In this document: positions 10,374-18,104 of the stretch, piece by piece | Position numbering within the stretch: the first letter of the stretch is position 1 | Layout of the letters: each line of letters opens with the position of its first letter | Assembly (NCBI GenBank): GCA_035307765.1 | Contig: DATGHU010000044.1 | Location: 124,001-188,000, forward strand | Direction: 5' to 3' | Length of the DNA stretch: 64,000 nt | DNA from: a bacterium | Lineage (GTDB): Bacteria > Sysuimicrobiota > Sysuimicrobiia > Sysuimicrobiales > Segetimicrobiaceae | The notes under the pieces: model-generated | Seen by the model: only the letters and a program-made list of their open reading frames with translations | Told to the model about the DNA's origin: nothing | The model's database searches: none | Made by a program: the position numbers and the translations under genes

Positions 10374-10404
10374 CCTGGAAAGGATCCCACCGCACGATAT
10401 TCAT
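10374..10404 (-). other. Displaced 5' end of hsp20 (MNIVRWDPFQ, out of frame)
   Basis: ATG at 10404 overlaps the hspR stop as ATGA and is preceded by GGAGG eight bases upstream. It encodes MNIVRWDPFQ, the typical start of bacterial Hsp20 proteins. The frame then runs out of the family sequence, which continues in the frame shifted by one base. The distance to the downstream ATG is 31 nt; 30 would restore one continuous gene. Confidence 0.7.
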
Positions 10405-10766
10405 CGCCTCTTCCCTCCTTCTTGCTCTCCTCGATTAGTCTTGCCCGGCTTGCTCTCGTGTTCGCTCTCAGGCCACTCAAACAACTCCCCGTCGCTGTAG
10501 ACCCAGGTAAACTCCTCGTGATAATGCTCCTGGATCTCCAGGATCATCCGGACCCCGGCGAGGTTCAGTCCCTTCTCCTCGGTGAGGAAGCGGATCATCC
10601 GCACCCGGTGAATGTCCCGCGCCGAGTACAGGCGGATCCGCCGCCGCCGCGTCGGCGACAGCAGCCCCCGCTCCTCATAGATCCGCAGCGTTCGCGGGTG
10701 GCATCCGATTAACTCGGCCGCCACGCTGATCACGTAGACCGGGGTGTCCGGCTCGAGCTTCTTCAC
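10401..10766 (-). CDS. hspR: MerR-family heat-shock repressor, HspR-like
   Basis: 121 residues. The N-terminal winged helix of MerR type (YVISVAAELIGCHPRTLRIYEERGLLSP) is followed by a second helix pair with RRIRLYSARDIHRVRMIRFL and a dimerisation helix (GLNLAGVRMILEIQ). HspR represses chaperone operons and is thought to be co-repressed by DnaK. Here it is the first gene of the operon it would control, unlike the actinobacterial order where hspR is last. The charged C-terminal tail is unconserved. The stop overlaps the hsp20 start signal. Confidence 0.88.
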   Translation of the reverse strand: MKKLEPDTPVYVISVAAELIGCHPRTLRIYEERGLLSPTRRRRIRLYSARDIHRVRMIRFLTEEKGLNLAGVRMILEIQEHYHEEFTWVYSDGELFEWPESEHESKPGKTNRGEQEGGKRR

Positions 10767-10794
10767 GGCTTACCTCTCCGCTGCGACTAAAGCG

Positions 10795-10824
10795 AGTATA
10801 ACAAACCGGCTCATGGCATGTCAA
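10795..10824 (-). promoter_or_regulatory. Sigma-70-type promoter of the hspR-hsp20-dnaK operon
   Basis: On the minus strand, TTGACA (10819-10824) and TATACT (10795-10800) are separated by 18 nt, close to consensus. Transcription would begin about 25 nt before hspR. Confidence 0.75.
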
Positions 10825-10849
10825 GATAGTTGACAACATCATTGTCAAC
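10819..10849. promoter_or_regulatory. Palindromic operator array, probable HspR (HAIR-like) site
   Basis: GTTGACAA (10829-10836) and TTGTCAAC (10842-10849) are perfect inverted arms 5 nt apart. A third half-site, TGTCAA (10819-10824), is inverted to the first arm and is the -35 box itself. The placement would block RNA polymerase. The sequence resembles but does not match the actinobacterial HAIR site (CTTGAGT-N7-ACTCAAG), and it is not CIRCE. Confidence 0.65.
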
Positions 10850-10922
10850 TCTAATGTCGTATGTGATGCTATTCTGTGCACCGGGGGCTGGGGGTCGTTC
10901 CCTGGCGGGGTCGGAAATGGAC

Positions 10923-10953
10923 CACCCCGGGCACATCTTCACGGCCCGGGGTG
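10923..10953 (-). terminator. Hairpin after the small gene at 10984-11235
   Basis: CACCCCGGGC (10923-10932) and GCCCGGGGTG (10944-10953) form a perfect 10-bp stem with an 11-nt loop, just past the small gene's stop. The following minus-strand bases are only mildly T-rich (ATTTCC), so termination may be partial. It insulates the hsp promoter from the trxA side. Confidence 0.5.
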
Positions 10954-10983
10954 ATTTGGGTCCAACACTGGAGGGGTGAGGAG

Positions 10984-11235
10984 TTACGCCGCCGAGCTTC
11001 TCCTTGGGCTGGGAGTCGCCCTCCGAGCTCGACCGCGGGGCGCCGGATGCGGTCTTGCGAGCGCGATCCGGTGTTGCTCCCACAGCGCTTCGAGTTGGGC
11101 CGTAAGCTTACTGATCTCAGCCCGGTCGGTCGCCGTCAGCCCAGGAAGCTTGCCCCAGAGTGCCTGGCGGCGTTCCGCGACCCTCCGGATCTTCGCCAAG
11201 ATCGGCGATTCGACCGTGGCTCGCTTGGCTTTCAT
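10984..11235 (-). CDS. Small charged helical protein, weakly DUF2630-like
   Basis: 83 residues from ATG 11235; a longer TTG start at 11256 adds seven residues. The core (IRRVAERRQALWGKLPGLTA, then ISKLTAQLEALWEQHRIAL) looks like two amphipathic helices with the spaced Leu-Trp pattern of DUF2630 proteins, which have no known function. The C-terminal third is basic and low-complexity. It follows trxA by 39 nt in the same direction. The ribosome-binding site is weak, so the gene could be spurious. Confidence 0.45.
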   Translation of the reverse strand: MKAKRATVESPILAKIRRVAERRQALWGKLPGLTATDRAEISKLTAQLEALWEQHRIALARPHPAPRGRARRATPSPRRSSAA

Positions 11236-11274
11236 CGTCGGCAGCAGGCGTCTCAAGGCGTGACCGGATGGGAT

Positions 11275-11613
11275 CTACACCCGAGAAGTCAGCGCGGCAT
11301 CAATGCGCCTCTTGAGCTGTTCCTTGGGCATATAGCCGACGATGCGCTCGACCAATTCCCCCTTGTTGAAGATGCCAAGGGTCGGAATGCTCATCACGTT
11401 GTATTTGGCGGCCACCCCACCGTTCTCATCCACGTCGAGCTTGAGGACCTTGAGTTTCCCGACGTATTCCCCGGCGAGATCCTCTACGATCGGAGCGATC
11501 ATCTTGCACGGTCCGCACCAGGCAGCCCAAAAATCGACCAGCACCGGGGTCGTGGACTTGAGCACCTCATTTTCGAACGTCTGTTCGGTAACCGCCTGAG
11601 TTCCACCAGCCAT
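11275..11613 (-). CDS. trxA: Thioredoxin
   Basis: 112 residues with the active site [13 protein letters not shown], the cis-proline segment SIPTLGIF and a complete thioredoxin fold ([18 protein letters not shown]). It is a cytoplasmic disulfide reductase, normally recycled by a thioredoxin reductase not seen in this window. A good AGGAGG site stands before the ATG. It lies upstream of a small gene and downstream of a TPR gene, all on the same strand, but the 123-nt gap suggests its own promoter. Confidence 0.97.
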   Translation of the reverse strand: MAGGTQAVTEQTFENEVLKSTTPVLVDFWAAWCGPCKMIAPIVEDLAGEYVGKLKVLKLDVDENGGVAAKYNVMSIPTLGIFNKGELVERIVGYMPKEQLKRRIDAALTSRV

Positions 11614-11736
11614 GGATGATGCCTCCTACTCGTTTGCTTACCGCCTCTGGTGAACCGCCCCTCACCTTGTTTTATTCCCCCCTTAGCCGCCTCTCATGCG
11701 TTGGGCGATTTTCCGGGTCCGGGCCTCGTGCGGGGG

Positions 11737-12300
11737 TTATGACAGCCTGAACGCCGCGGCGGCGGCGAGGATCGCGAGGATGACCATCCCTCCGGAACCC
11801 AGACAGCCGGTCCGGCGGCCCATGGCCGTTCGGCCTGCTCCCCCCGTGCCGGCGGCGGGGGCCCGCAGCGACAGGCGGGTCGCGATCTTGAACTCGCGCA
11901 CGGCCTCCCCGACGCGTCCCTGCTGCTTGTAGACGACCCCCAGGTTTTGATGGGCGATCCAGTAATCCGGATCCATGGAGATCGCCTTTTGGTACTGTGC
12001 GATCGCCTCGTCGAGCTGCCGGCGCTCGCGGTAGACGTTGCCGAGGTTGCTGTGCGCGGGTGCGTAGGTGGGATCGAGTTGGATGGCGCGCGTGAATTCG
12101 CCGGCGGCGGCGTCCCACTGCTTCTTGTGGACATACACGATTCCAACCTTGCTGTGAGCCAGCGCGGACGTTGGGGCGGCCGCCGCGGCGCGGAGAAATG
12201 CCTGGAGCGCGCCGTCCAAGTCGCCGGCGGTCAGCTTCGCCTCACCTTCGGCAATGATCGAACCGGGATCCTCAGGATTCATCACGTGTGAATGTCCCAC
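11737..12300 (-). CDS. TPR-repeat protein with C-terminal membrane anchor
   Basis: 187 residues. Three to four tetratricopeptide repeats (ALAHSKVGIVYVHKKQWDAA; YAPAHSNLGNVYRERRQLDEA; YWIAHQNLGVVYKQQGRVGEA) precede a low-complexity linker and a single hydrophobic helix (GGMVILAILAAAAAF) at the very end, so it is probably tail-anchored with the TPR domain in the cytoplasm. TPR domains bind other proteins; the partner is unknown. Start may be GTG 12300 or ATG 12282. Confidence 0.8.
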   Translation of the reverse strand: MGHSHVMNPEDPGSIIAEGEAKLTAGDLDGALQAFLRAAAAAPTSALAHSKVGIVYVHKKQWDAAAGEFTRAIQLDPTYAPAHSNLGNVYRERRQLDEAIAQYQKAISMDPDYWIAHQNLGVVYKQQGRVGEAVREFKIATRLSLRAPAAGTGGAGRTAMGRRTGCLGSGGMVILAILAAAAAFRLS

Positions 12301-12407
12301 TCCGCACGCTCCACGACGCCGGAGCGAGGGATCTCAGCGGCGGGGCGGCGGATCGAGCCTAATGGGTTTCGGAGGGGGGTTGCGAGGTTCCTTTCTGCCC
12401 GCGCCGT

Positions 12408-12890
12408 TCAGGCGGTTGACCGCTCCTCCATCACCCCTGACCACAGCGGCAGGTCCTCAACCGTTTCATCGACGTCGCGGTCCAGCGCGGCGTCCGCGAG
12501 CGCCTGCGCGGCCTGCGGCCAGAATAGATCCTCGGCTCCGCGCGCGCTGAGCTCGATTCGCGCGACGCGATACGCGTGCAGGAGCGCCCGCACCTCGAGA
12601 TACGGGCCCACGCACTCCTCGTCGACGTCATGGTAGCCGTTGATCTGCGACACGACGTCTGGATCGGCGCAGTGGATCACCACGCGGCGCGATCCCAACC
12701 GGCGTGAGTGCCAGAGCGCGTAGATGATGCCACGAAACGCGGCCAGGCTGCGCCGGCTGACCCCCGGGAGTGCCCGGCCGATCTTGCGCAGTGCCCGGCC
12801 GTGCGGATCGACAAACACCACGCCCATGCCGGTTCGACCACCCAGGGGCTCCGCGGCGGCGACGTACGCGTGCAGTGTTGTGGGGCCCAT
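12408..12890 (-). CDS. Ribonuclease H-like (RVT_3) domain protein
   Basis: 160 residues with an RNase HI-like fold: an N-terminal strand (LHAYVAAAEP), a glycine turn then VVFVDPHGRALRKIG, helix SRRSLAAFRGIIYALWHS, strand VVIHCADPDVVSQING and a C-terminal region with DAALD. This is the plan of the reverse-transcriptase-like RNase H family, but the canonical first Asp is not obvious (the strand ends AYVAAAEP), so catalysis is uncertain. It lies in a run of same-strand genes below lexA, so a link to DNA damage is possible but unproven. Confidence 0.65.
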   Translation of the reverse strand: MGPTTLHAYVAAAEPLGGRTGMGVVFVDPHGRALRKIGRALPGVSRRSLAAFRGIIYALWHSRRLGSRRVVIHCADPDVVSQINGYHDVDEECVGPYLEVRALLHAYRVARIELSARGAEDLFWPQAAQALADAALDRDVDETVEDLPLWSGVMEERSTA

Positions 12891-12894
12891 CCGC

Positions 12895-13086
12895 TTACGC
12901 CACGAGCTCCAGGGCCGCGGTCATGATGAGGAGGGTGGCGAGGAGCGCGATCTTCACCCCCACCAACTCGCGGTCGTCCTGAAGCTTCTCCCAAAGCGTC
13001 TTCGGGCCGCTGGGCGCAACGCACGGCGTGAGGGATTTTCCGCAAAACAGCCACGGTTCGATGCTTGGTCGGTCCCCGCCGGTCAC
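12895..13086 (-). CDS. Small membrane protein, unknown function
   Basis: 63 residues from GTG 13086, which has GGAGG eight bases upstream; the longer frame to 13191 has an unlikely Arg-rich N-terminus that overlaps lexA. The C-terminus is a transmembrane helix (ELVGVKIALLATLLIMTAA) after a charged segment (KTLWEKLQDDR). Two cysteines lie before it. It sits 4 nt from the RNase H-like gene and 95 nt from lexA, so it could share the SOS-controlled transcript. I do not recognise a family. Confidence 0.5.
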   Translation of the reverse strand: MTGGDRPSIEPWLFCGKSLTPCVAPSGPKTLWEKLQDDRELVGVKIALLATLLIMTAALELVA

Positions 13087-13181
13087 GATCCGCGCCTCCG
13101 CCGCGCGTCGAGTCGGTCGGGCCCGTACATGAGTGATCCGGCGGCGGGGCCGACCCCGAGTCCCCGGTAGGCTGGCGGCTG

Positions 13182-13814
13182 TTACGCCCATGCGTGCACC
13201 TCCTGGTAGGCGCGAAGAACCCCGACCACGCGCCCAATGACTTGGAACTCGCGACGGATTGGTCGATAGGCCGGATTCTCAGGCATGAGGACCGGCGCTT
13301 GCTGGTCCATCGCCAGACGCTTCACGGTGGCCTCATCCCCCAGAAGCGCGACCACGATGTCCCCGGTCGTCGCACGGGGTTGGGGACGGACGACGACCAA
13401 GTCGCCCTGAAGAATGCCCGCTCCGATCATGCTATCCCCCCGGACGCGCAGCATGAAACATCCCCGCACGTCTCCGAACAGTTCGGGAGGAACATCTACA
13501 CGCTCGTCTGTCTGTTCCTCCGCCAGGGATGGCTGCCCGGCCGAAACCCGGCCGACGAGGGGGAGCGTGATGCTGTTCCCGGTCTGGACGAGGGATTTGT
13601 CCATGATCTCAAGCGCCCTCATGCGATCCCCGTTGCGCCTGATACAGCCTTTGTGCTCCAAGGCGGCCAGATGCTGGTGAACGGTGGATGGCGATCGCAG
13701 GCCGAGCGCGGAGCCGATCTCCCGGACCGACGGGGCGTAGCCTTTGTCCCTCACCTGATGAACGAGGTACTCGAGGATTTGCTGTTGCCGCGCCGTCAGC
13801 CTACGCTGCGCCAC
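13182..13814 (-). CDS. lexA: SOS repressor LexA
   Basis: 210 residues. The N-terminal winged helix (QQQILEYLVHQVRDKGYAPS, then REIGSALGLRSPSTVHQHL) binds DNA. The C-terminal S24 peptidase half has the self-cleavage Ala-Gly in VSAGQPS, the nucleophile Ser in RGDSMIGAGI and the general-base Lys in EATVKRLAM. RecA filaments trigger its cleavage. The GTG start follows a GGAGGGGGTG site. Two LexA boxes upstream overlap its own promoter, so it is autoregulated. Confidence 0.97.
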   Translation of the reverse strand: MAQRRLTARQQQILEYLVHQVRDKGYAPSVREIGSALGLRSPSTVHQHLAALEHKGCIRRNGDRMRALEIMDKSLVQTGNSITLPLVGRVSAGQPSLAEEQTDERVDVPPELFGDVRGCFMLRVRGDSMIGAGILQGDLVVVRPQPRATTGDIVVALLGDEATVKRLAMDQQAPVLMPENPAYRPIRREFQVIGRVVGVLRAYQEVHAWA

Positions 13815-13873
13815 CTGCGGTCACCCCCTCCGGACCTCGACCTGGATTAATGCCCTGACCCTTCGCTGCTTCC

Positions 13874-13901
13874 ATTATATCGAACATCTGTACGCATTCA
13901 A
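13874..13901 (-). promoter_or_regulatory. lexA promoter
   Basis: On the minus strand, TATAAT (13874-13879) lies 16 nt from TTGAAT (13896-13901). The first LexA box falls exactly in the spacer. Confidence 0.7.
13881..13894. promoter_or_regulatory. LexA box 1 (SOS operator)
   Basis: CGAACATCTGTACG matches the Gram-positive SOS consensus CGAAC-N4-GTTCG except for one base. It lies between the -35 and -10 of lexA. Confidence 0.85.
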
Positions 13902-13914
13902 TGACCGATATACA

Positions 13915-13928
13915 CGAACAAATGTACG
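13915..13928. promoter_or_regulatory. LexA box 2 (SOS operator)
   Basis: CGAACAAATGTACG is a second match to the same consensus, centred 34 nt upstream of box 1. It lies in the divergent region and could also affect the lactonase gene on the other strand. Confidence 0.8.
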
Positions 13929-14095
13929 ATAGCATGAGAATTCGTGGGATTAGCAAGCCTCCTCGCTCCCACGCGCAATTGCGGGCTCAAGCTCGTCCGC
14001 AAGCGGCCGAGCGCTGAGAATTTACCCTCCAGAGAGGAGCCGCCGGCGCGGGCATGAAGTTTCCCCTGGCGGCAGCGCAGGGGGGGCGGGGAGAG

Positions 14096-14986
14096 ATGTC
14101 GGTCGAGGTTCGCGATCCTCGAATTGTGTCGGTGGTTGGGGCGGCTTCGGCTTCCGAGGTTGAGCGTATCGGGACGGGCTTTCAGTTCACGGAAGGGCCT
14201 GTCTGGCATCCCCTGGAGCGGTTTCTTCTCTTCACCGACATTTCGGGGGACTGCATCTGGCGGTGGAGCGAGGAAGGCGGCGCGCAGGCCTTCCGGACGC
14301 CGAGCCACATGGCCAACGGGCTGACCTACGACCGACAGGGCCGGCTCATCGCGTGCGAGCACGCGACCAGCCGGGTGACCCGAACCGAACGCGACGGAGC
14401 GATCACGGTCCTGGCGAGCCGCTACGAAGGGAAGGAGCTCAACAGCCCGAACGACGTCGTGGTGCAAAGCGACGGGGCGATCTATTTCACCGATCCCCCG
14501 TATGGACGAATGGCGCCGCATGGAGTCCCGCGTCCGCAGCAGCTGAGCTTTCAGGGCGTGTATCGGATCGCGCCGGGGGACGGTGCCCTGCGGCTCCTCT
14601 GCGCCGACTTCGACCGGCCGAACGGCTTGTGCCTCTCCCTTGATGAGCGCCGTTTGTTCGTGAACGACAGCGGGCGCAACCACATCCGGGTTTTCGGTCT
14701 TGATGCGGGGACCCTGACGGGGGGTCGGGTGTGGGCGGAGACCGTCGGCGAGGGCGGGGGAGTGCCCGACGGGATGAAGATCGACAGCGAAGGCTATCTC
14801 TACTCCTGCGGGCCCGGAGGCCTCCACGTGTTTGATCCGGACGGCACTTGCCTGGGGGTGATCGGGGTGCCGGAAACGCCGGCGAACTTCACCTGGGGCG
14901 GCGCCGATCTGCGCTCTCTGTTCATCGCCGCGTGCACCTCCGTGTATCGCATCCGGGTTCGCGTGCCGGGACGGTCCGTCTTCTGA
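14096..14986 (+). CDS. SMP-30/gluconolactonase family protein
   Basis: A six-bladed beta-propeller of the SMP-30/LRE family: FTEGPVWHPLERFLLFTDI (metal-binding Glu), SPNDVVVQSDGAIYFTDPPYG (metal-binding Asn), RPNGLCLSLDERRLFVNDS and PDGMKIDSEGYLYSCGPGG (catalytic Asp). It would hydrolyse a sugar lactone. ATG 14096 is preferred, as it follows a purine-rich GGGGAGAG stretch; ATG 14054 in the same frame is the alternative. It precedes the sugar ABC importer by 427 nt on the same strand, so it may act on an oxidised form of the imported sugar. Confidence 0.9.
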   Translation: MSVEVRDPRIVSVVGAASASEVERIGTGFQFTEGPVWHPLERFLLFTDISGDCIWRWSEEGGAQAFRTPSHMANGLTYDRQGRLIACEHATSRVTRTERDGAITVLASRYEGKELNSPNDVVVQSDGAIYFTDPPYGRMAPHGVPRPQQLSFQGVYRIAPGDGALRLLCADFDRPNGLCLSLDERRLFVNDSGRNHIRVFGLDAGTLTGGRVWAETVGEGGGVPDGMKIDSEGYLYSCGPGGLHVFDPDGTCLGVIGVPETPANFTWGGADLRSLFIAACTSVYRIRVRVPGRSVF

Positions 14987-15413
14987 TCCGAGGCCCGATC
15001 GGCCGGGACGAGGAAGGGAGAGGAGGGCGGCGCGCGCGGATCAACGCGGCCAGTTCGGCCCGACGCGCTGCTCGGGATGCCCGGGACCGCCCGGGTGATC
15101 GATCCCTCCATAGCCTCGAAGAGCCGATGCCCGTGTGGCCCGGACGGTCTCACATCGTCAGCGCTCTGAGCGGCCGGGCCGGGCCAGGAACTCAGTGGTT
15201 GACTGACCTCCTTCCTCACGAGCTCACCGCCACTCTCGGCGCGCCCCGCGCTGGTCCCGGAGCGCGCGGGCGAGGCCTCTCCCGTGCGCGCGCTTGGGGT
15301 GGGAGGGGTGCCCCCGGCCCGGAGAGAAAGCCCTTGCGGGAGTCAGGGATGCGCGCGAACGACCCTGGCAGGACTCTCGATACCGGGAACCTGTGCAGTG
15401 GAGGTGGCGAGGG
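14987..15413. other. 427-nt intergenic region without a recognisable gene
   Basis: No convincing coding frame, RNA gene or strong promoter was found. A CCCGGG-ACCG-CCCGGG hairpin (15080-15095) has no T-run. The promoter of the ABC importer operon probably lies here but cannot be picked out. Confidence 0.5.
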
Positions 15414-16511
15414 ATGAGAGCAAAGGTGCGGTCTGGCGTTGCGTTCCTTCTCGCGATCACTGTGGTGGGGAGCATCCTCATTGGGGGTGTGGTCGCCCCG
15501 GGCATCGCCGCCGGGCCGCCGACCATCAAGCCTAAGAACCCGCCGTACCGGATTGATCTGGCGAACTCTTTCATCGGCAACACGTGGCGCATCGAGATGG
15601 AGAACCTGTTCAAGGCGGGGGTGCAGATGCCCCCGTACAAGGGTCTGGTGAAGGCCGAGGTGTTTAACTCGGGGAACAACGTCCCCGCCCAGATCCAGCA
15701 GATGGACAATCTGATCACGTCAAAGGTGGACGCGATCGTCATCAACGCGGCGTCTCCCACGGGCCTCAACGGCGTGATCGGCCAGGCCTGCGCGGCGGGG
15801 ATCCTGGTGGTTTCGTACGACAACGTCGTCACCGCACCGTGCGCGGTGAAAGTCAACACCGATCAGTTCAAGTTTGGCGAGCAACTGGCCGAGTTCATCG
15901 TCAAGGAGCTGAACGGGAAGGGGAACGTGGTGATGGACACGGGGGTGCCCGGCACCCACGTCGATGAACAGCGGAACGCCGGCGCCGACAGTGTCTGGAA
16001 GAAGAACCCGGGGATCAAGGTGCTCACCCGCTTCAGCGGGATGTGGGACTCGGCGACATCCGAGCAGAAGATTGCCCCGCTGCTCTCCACCTTCCCGAAG
16101 ATCGACGGCGTCTGGGCGCAGGGTGGGACGGATGGGGTGATCAACGCGTTCATCAAGGCCCACCGCAAGCTGCCGGTGATCGCCGGCGAGGCGGAGAACG
16201 GGTTTCGGGTGGCGATGGTGAAATACAAGAGCCAAGGCTTCCGCGGTCTCTCCATCGGCCAGCCGCCCTTTCTCGTGCTGATCTCCCTTGCGCTGGCGGT
16301 GGAGGTGTTGCAGGGGAAGCGAAAGGCGGAGGACATCACGATTCCGTTCCCGGTCGTCACCTCGGACGACGTCAAAGAGGGGGCGACGGCGTTCCCGAAG
16401 CTGCCGAGCAGTTTCTTCGATGATTTTACCGGCGCCGACGCGCCCATCTGCGTCGAGGCCGCGCAGACCGGCAAGCCCTGTTCGGGGGAGTTGAAGATCC
16501 GGCTCCCGTAG
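15414..16511 (+). CDS. Sugar ABC transporter substrate-binding protein (CUT2, ribose type)
   Basis: 365 residues from ATG 15414, which follows GGAGGTGG. A signal peptide covers about the first 33 residues (AFLLAITVVGSILIGGVVA). The body is a periplasmic-binding-protein type 1 fold: IDLANSFIGNTWRIEMENL, IQQMDNLITSKVDAIVINAA, GNVVMDTGVPGTHVDEQRNA and IDGVWAQGGTDG. It would capture a sugar outside the membrane and deliver it to the permease pair. The substrate cannot be named from sequence. No lipobox cysteine is evident, so anchoring is unclear. Confidence 0.93.
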   Translation: MRAKVRSGVAFLLAITVVGSILIGGVVAPGIAAGPPTIKPKNPPYRIDLANSFIGNTWRIEMENLFKAGVQMPPYKGLVKAEVFNSGNNVPAQIQQMDNLITSKVDAIVINAASPTGLNGVIGQACAAGILVVSYDNVVTAPCAVKVNTDQFKFGEQLAEFIVKELNGKGNVVMDTGVPGTHVDEQRNAGADSVWKKNPGIKVLTRFSGMWDSATSEQKIAPLLSTFPKIDGVWAQGGTDGVINAFIKAHRKLPVIAGEAENGFRVAMVKYKSQGFRGLSIGQPPFLVLISLALAVEVLQGKRKAEDITIPFPVVTSDDVKEGATAFPKLPSSFFDDFTGADAPICVEAAQTGKPCSGELKIRLP

Positions 16512-16595
16512 ACTCCCACAGGGTGGGTGATCGCGACCGGCCCGCACGGCCCTCCGGCCGTGCGGGTCGGTCGCGCTATCGCCATCGAGGTCCCG

Positions 16596-18104
16596 ATGCC
16601 GTACCTTGAAGCCGTCGCCATCTCTAAGTCCTTCGGGGGCGTTCACGCCCTGCAGGAGGCGTCGTTTGACGCCGACCGCGGCGAGGTGCACGCGCTCGTC
16701 GGTGAGAACGGCGCCGGCAAGAGTACGCTGATCAAGATCCTGAGCGGGCTGCTGCGGCTCGACCGGGGCCGGATCCGGCTGGATGGTCGGGACGTCCGGA
16801 TCGACCGGCCGGCGGCGGCGCAACGTCTCGGCATCGGCACGGTGTTTCAGGAGCTGACGCTGCTCCCCCACATGACCGTCGCCGAGAATCTGATGCTCCG
16901 CCGCGAGCCGCGGGGGCGCCTGGGGCTGATCCGCCCCCGCGCGCTGGTGCGCGACGCGGCGCGCCTGCTGATGGACCTGGGACTTCCGCAGATCAGTGTG
17001 GATGCCACCGTCGGCAGCCTTCCGCTCGCCCAGCGTCAGCTGGTCGAGATCGCCAAAGTCGTCTCCCGCTCGCCCGGGATCCTCCTCTTCGACGAGCCGA
17101 CTTCGGCGTTGACCGAACGTGAGGTGGCGTGGCTGTTCGACCTGATCCGGCGTCTCAGAGGCGAGGGGCGGATGATCGTATTCACCTCCCACCGCTGGAA
17201 CGAGGTCCGGGACCTCTCCGATCGCATCACGATCTTTCGAAACGGCCAGCGCGTCGGCACCTTTGCCGCGGCGGCCATCGATGAGGACCGCGCGGTGGAG
17301 CTGATGACGGGCCGGCACCTCAGCGCCATGTTCCCTCCGCTGCCGGCCGTGGGGACCTCCGAGCCCGTCCTCGCCGCCCGGGGGCTGGCGGCGGGCCGGG
17401 TGCGCGACGTCGGGTTCACCGTCCTGGGCGGGGAGATCCTCGGCATCGGCGGCCTTCAGGGTCAGGGCCAGCGGGATCTCTTCTTGGCGCTGTTCGGCGC
17501 GCAGCGTCTTCGCGCCGGAACGATCGCCGTCCGGGGGCGGACGGTGACGATCCGCCACCCCCGCGACGCCATCGGCGCCGGGATCGGAATCGCCCTCGTG
17601 CCGGAGGACCGAAAGGCGGAAGGGCTGCTCCTGCCGATGTCGGTGCGGCAAAACATGACCCTGCCCGTGCTCACCGACCTCAGCCGGGTCGGTTATCTGG
17701 ATCTGGCGGCCGAGACGAAGGTCGTCGATGGAATGATCCGGCAGCTCGATATCCGCACCCCGGGGCCCGATCAGGCCGTGGAAACCCTATCCGGCGGAAA
17801 TCAGCAAAAAGTGCTGATCGGCCGCTGGCTGCTCACAAAAGCGGTGGCGCTGCTCCTCTACGATGTGACACGCGGCGTGGACGTGGCCACGAAGCACGAT
17901 ATCTACGAACTCGTGGCGTCGCTCAGCGCCGATGGGCGGGCGATCCTGTACTACTCGAGCGACACCGCGGAGATGGCACACCTCTGCCACCGCGTTCTCG
18001 TGATGCGCGAAGGGCGGGTCGCCGCCGAGCTCCGCCGGCCGGACATCACCGCCGACGCGTTGGTGCGCGCCTCGCTCCAGGTGGGGGCGGAGGCCCCGGC
18101 GTGA
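16596..18104 (+). CDS. Sugar ABC transporter ATP-binding protein (RbsA/MglA type)
   Basis: 502 residues with two ABC domains, as in CUT2 importers. The first has Walker A GENGAGKSTLIKIL, signature-like SLPLAQRQLVEIAK and Walker B GILLFDEPTSAL. The second has a degenerate Walker A (GLQGQGQRDLF), signature LSGGNQQKVLIGRWL and a changed Walker B (LLLYDVTRGVDVATK). ATG 16596 follows GAGGT and begins the family N-terminus (PYLEAVAISKSFGGVHAL). The stop overlaps the permease start as GTGA. The Glu-to-Thr change in the second Walker B (usually DEPTRG) suggests one weakened ATPase site. Confidence 0.95.
   Translation: MPYLEAVAISKSFGGVHALQEASFDADRGEVHALVGENGAGKSTLIKILSGLLRLDRGRIRLDGRDVRIDRPAAAQRLGIGTVFQELTLLPHMTVAENLMLRREPRGRLGLIRPRALVRDAARLLMDLGLPQISVDATVGSLPLAQRQLVEIAKVVSRSPGILLFDEPTSALTEREVAWLFDLIRRLRGEGRMIVFTSHRWNEVRDLSDRITIFRNGQRVGTFAAAAIDEDRAVELMTGRHLSAMFPPLPAVGTSEPVLAARGLAAGRVRDVGFTVLGGEILGIGGLQGQGQRDLFLALFGAQRLRAGTIAVRGRTVTIRHPRDAIGAGIGIALVPEDRKAEGLLLPMSVRQNMTLPVLTDLSRVGYLDLAAETKVVDGMIRQLDIRTPGPDQAVETLSGGNQQKVLIGRWLLTKAVALLLYDVTRGVDVATKHDIYELVASLSADGRAILYYSSDTAEMAHLCHRVLVMREGRVAAELRRPDITADALVRASLQVGAEAPA

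Noticed and set aside
10767-10870. CIRCE element for HrcA control of the chaperones
   Set aside because: No TTAGCACTC-N9-GAGTGCTAA-like sequence; the palindrome present is of another type and an HspR gene is next to it.
14987-15413. Possible RNA gene in the longest empty gap
   Set aside because: Only isolated GC hairpins; no tRNA cloverleaf, no conserved riboswitch blocks.
15720-17651. 643-codon minus-strand frame across the ABC operon
   Set aside because: Opposite strand shadow of the binding protein and ATPase genes, which have full family motifs.
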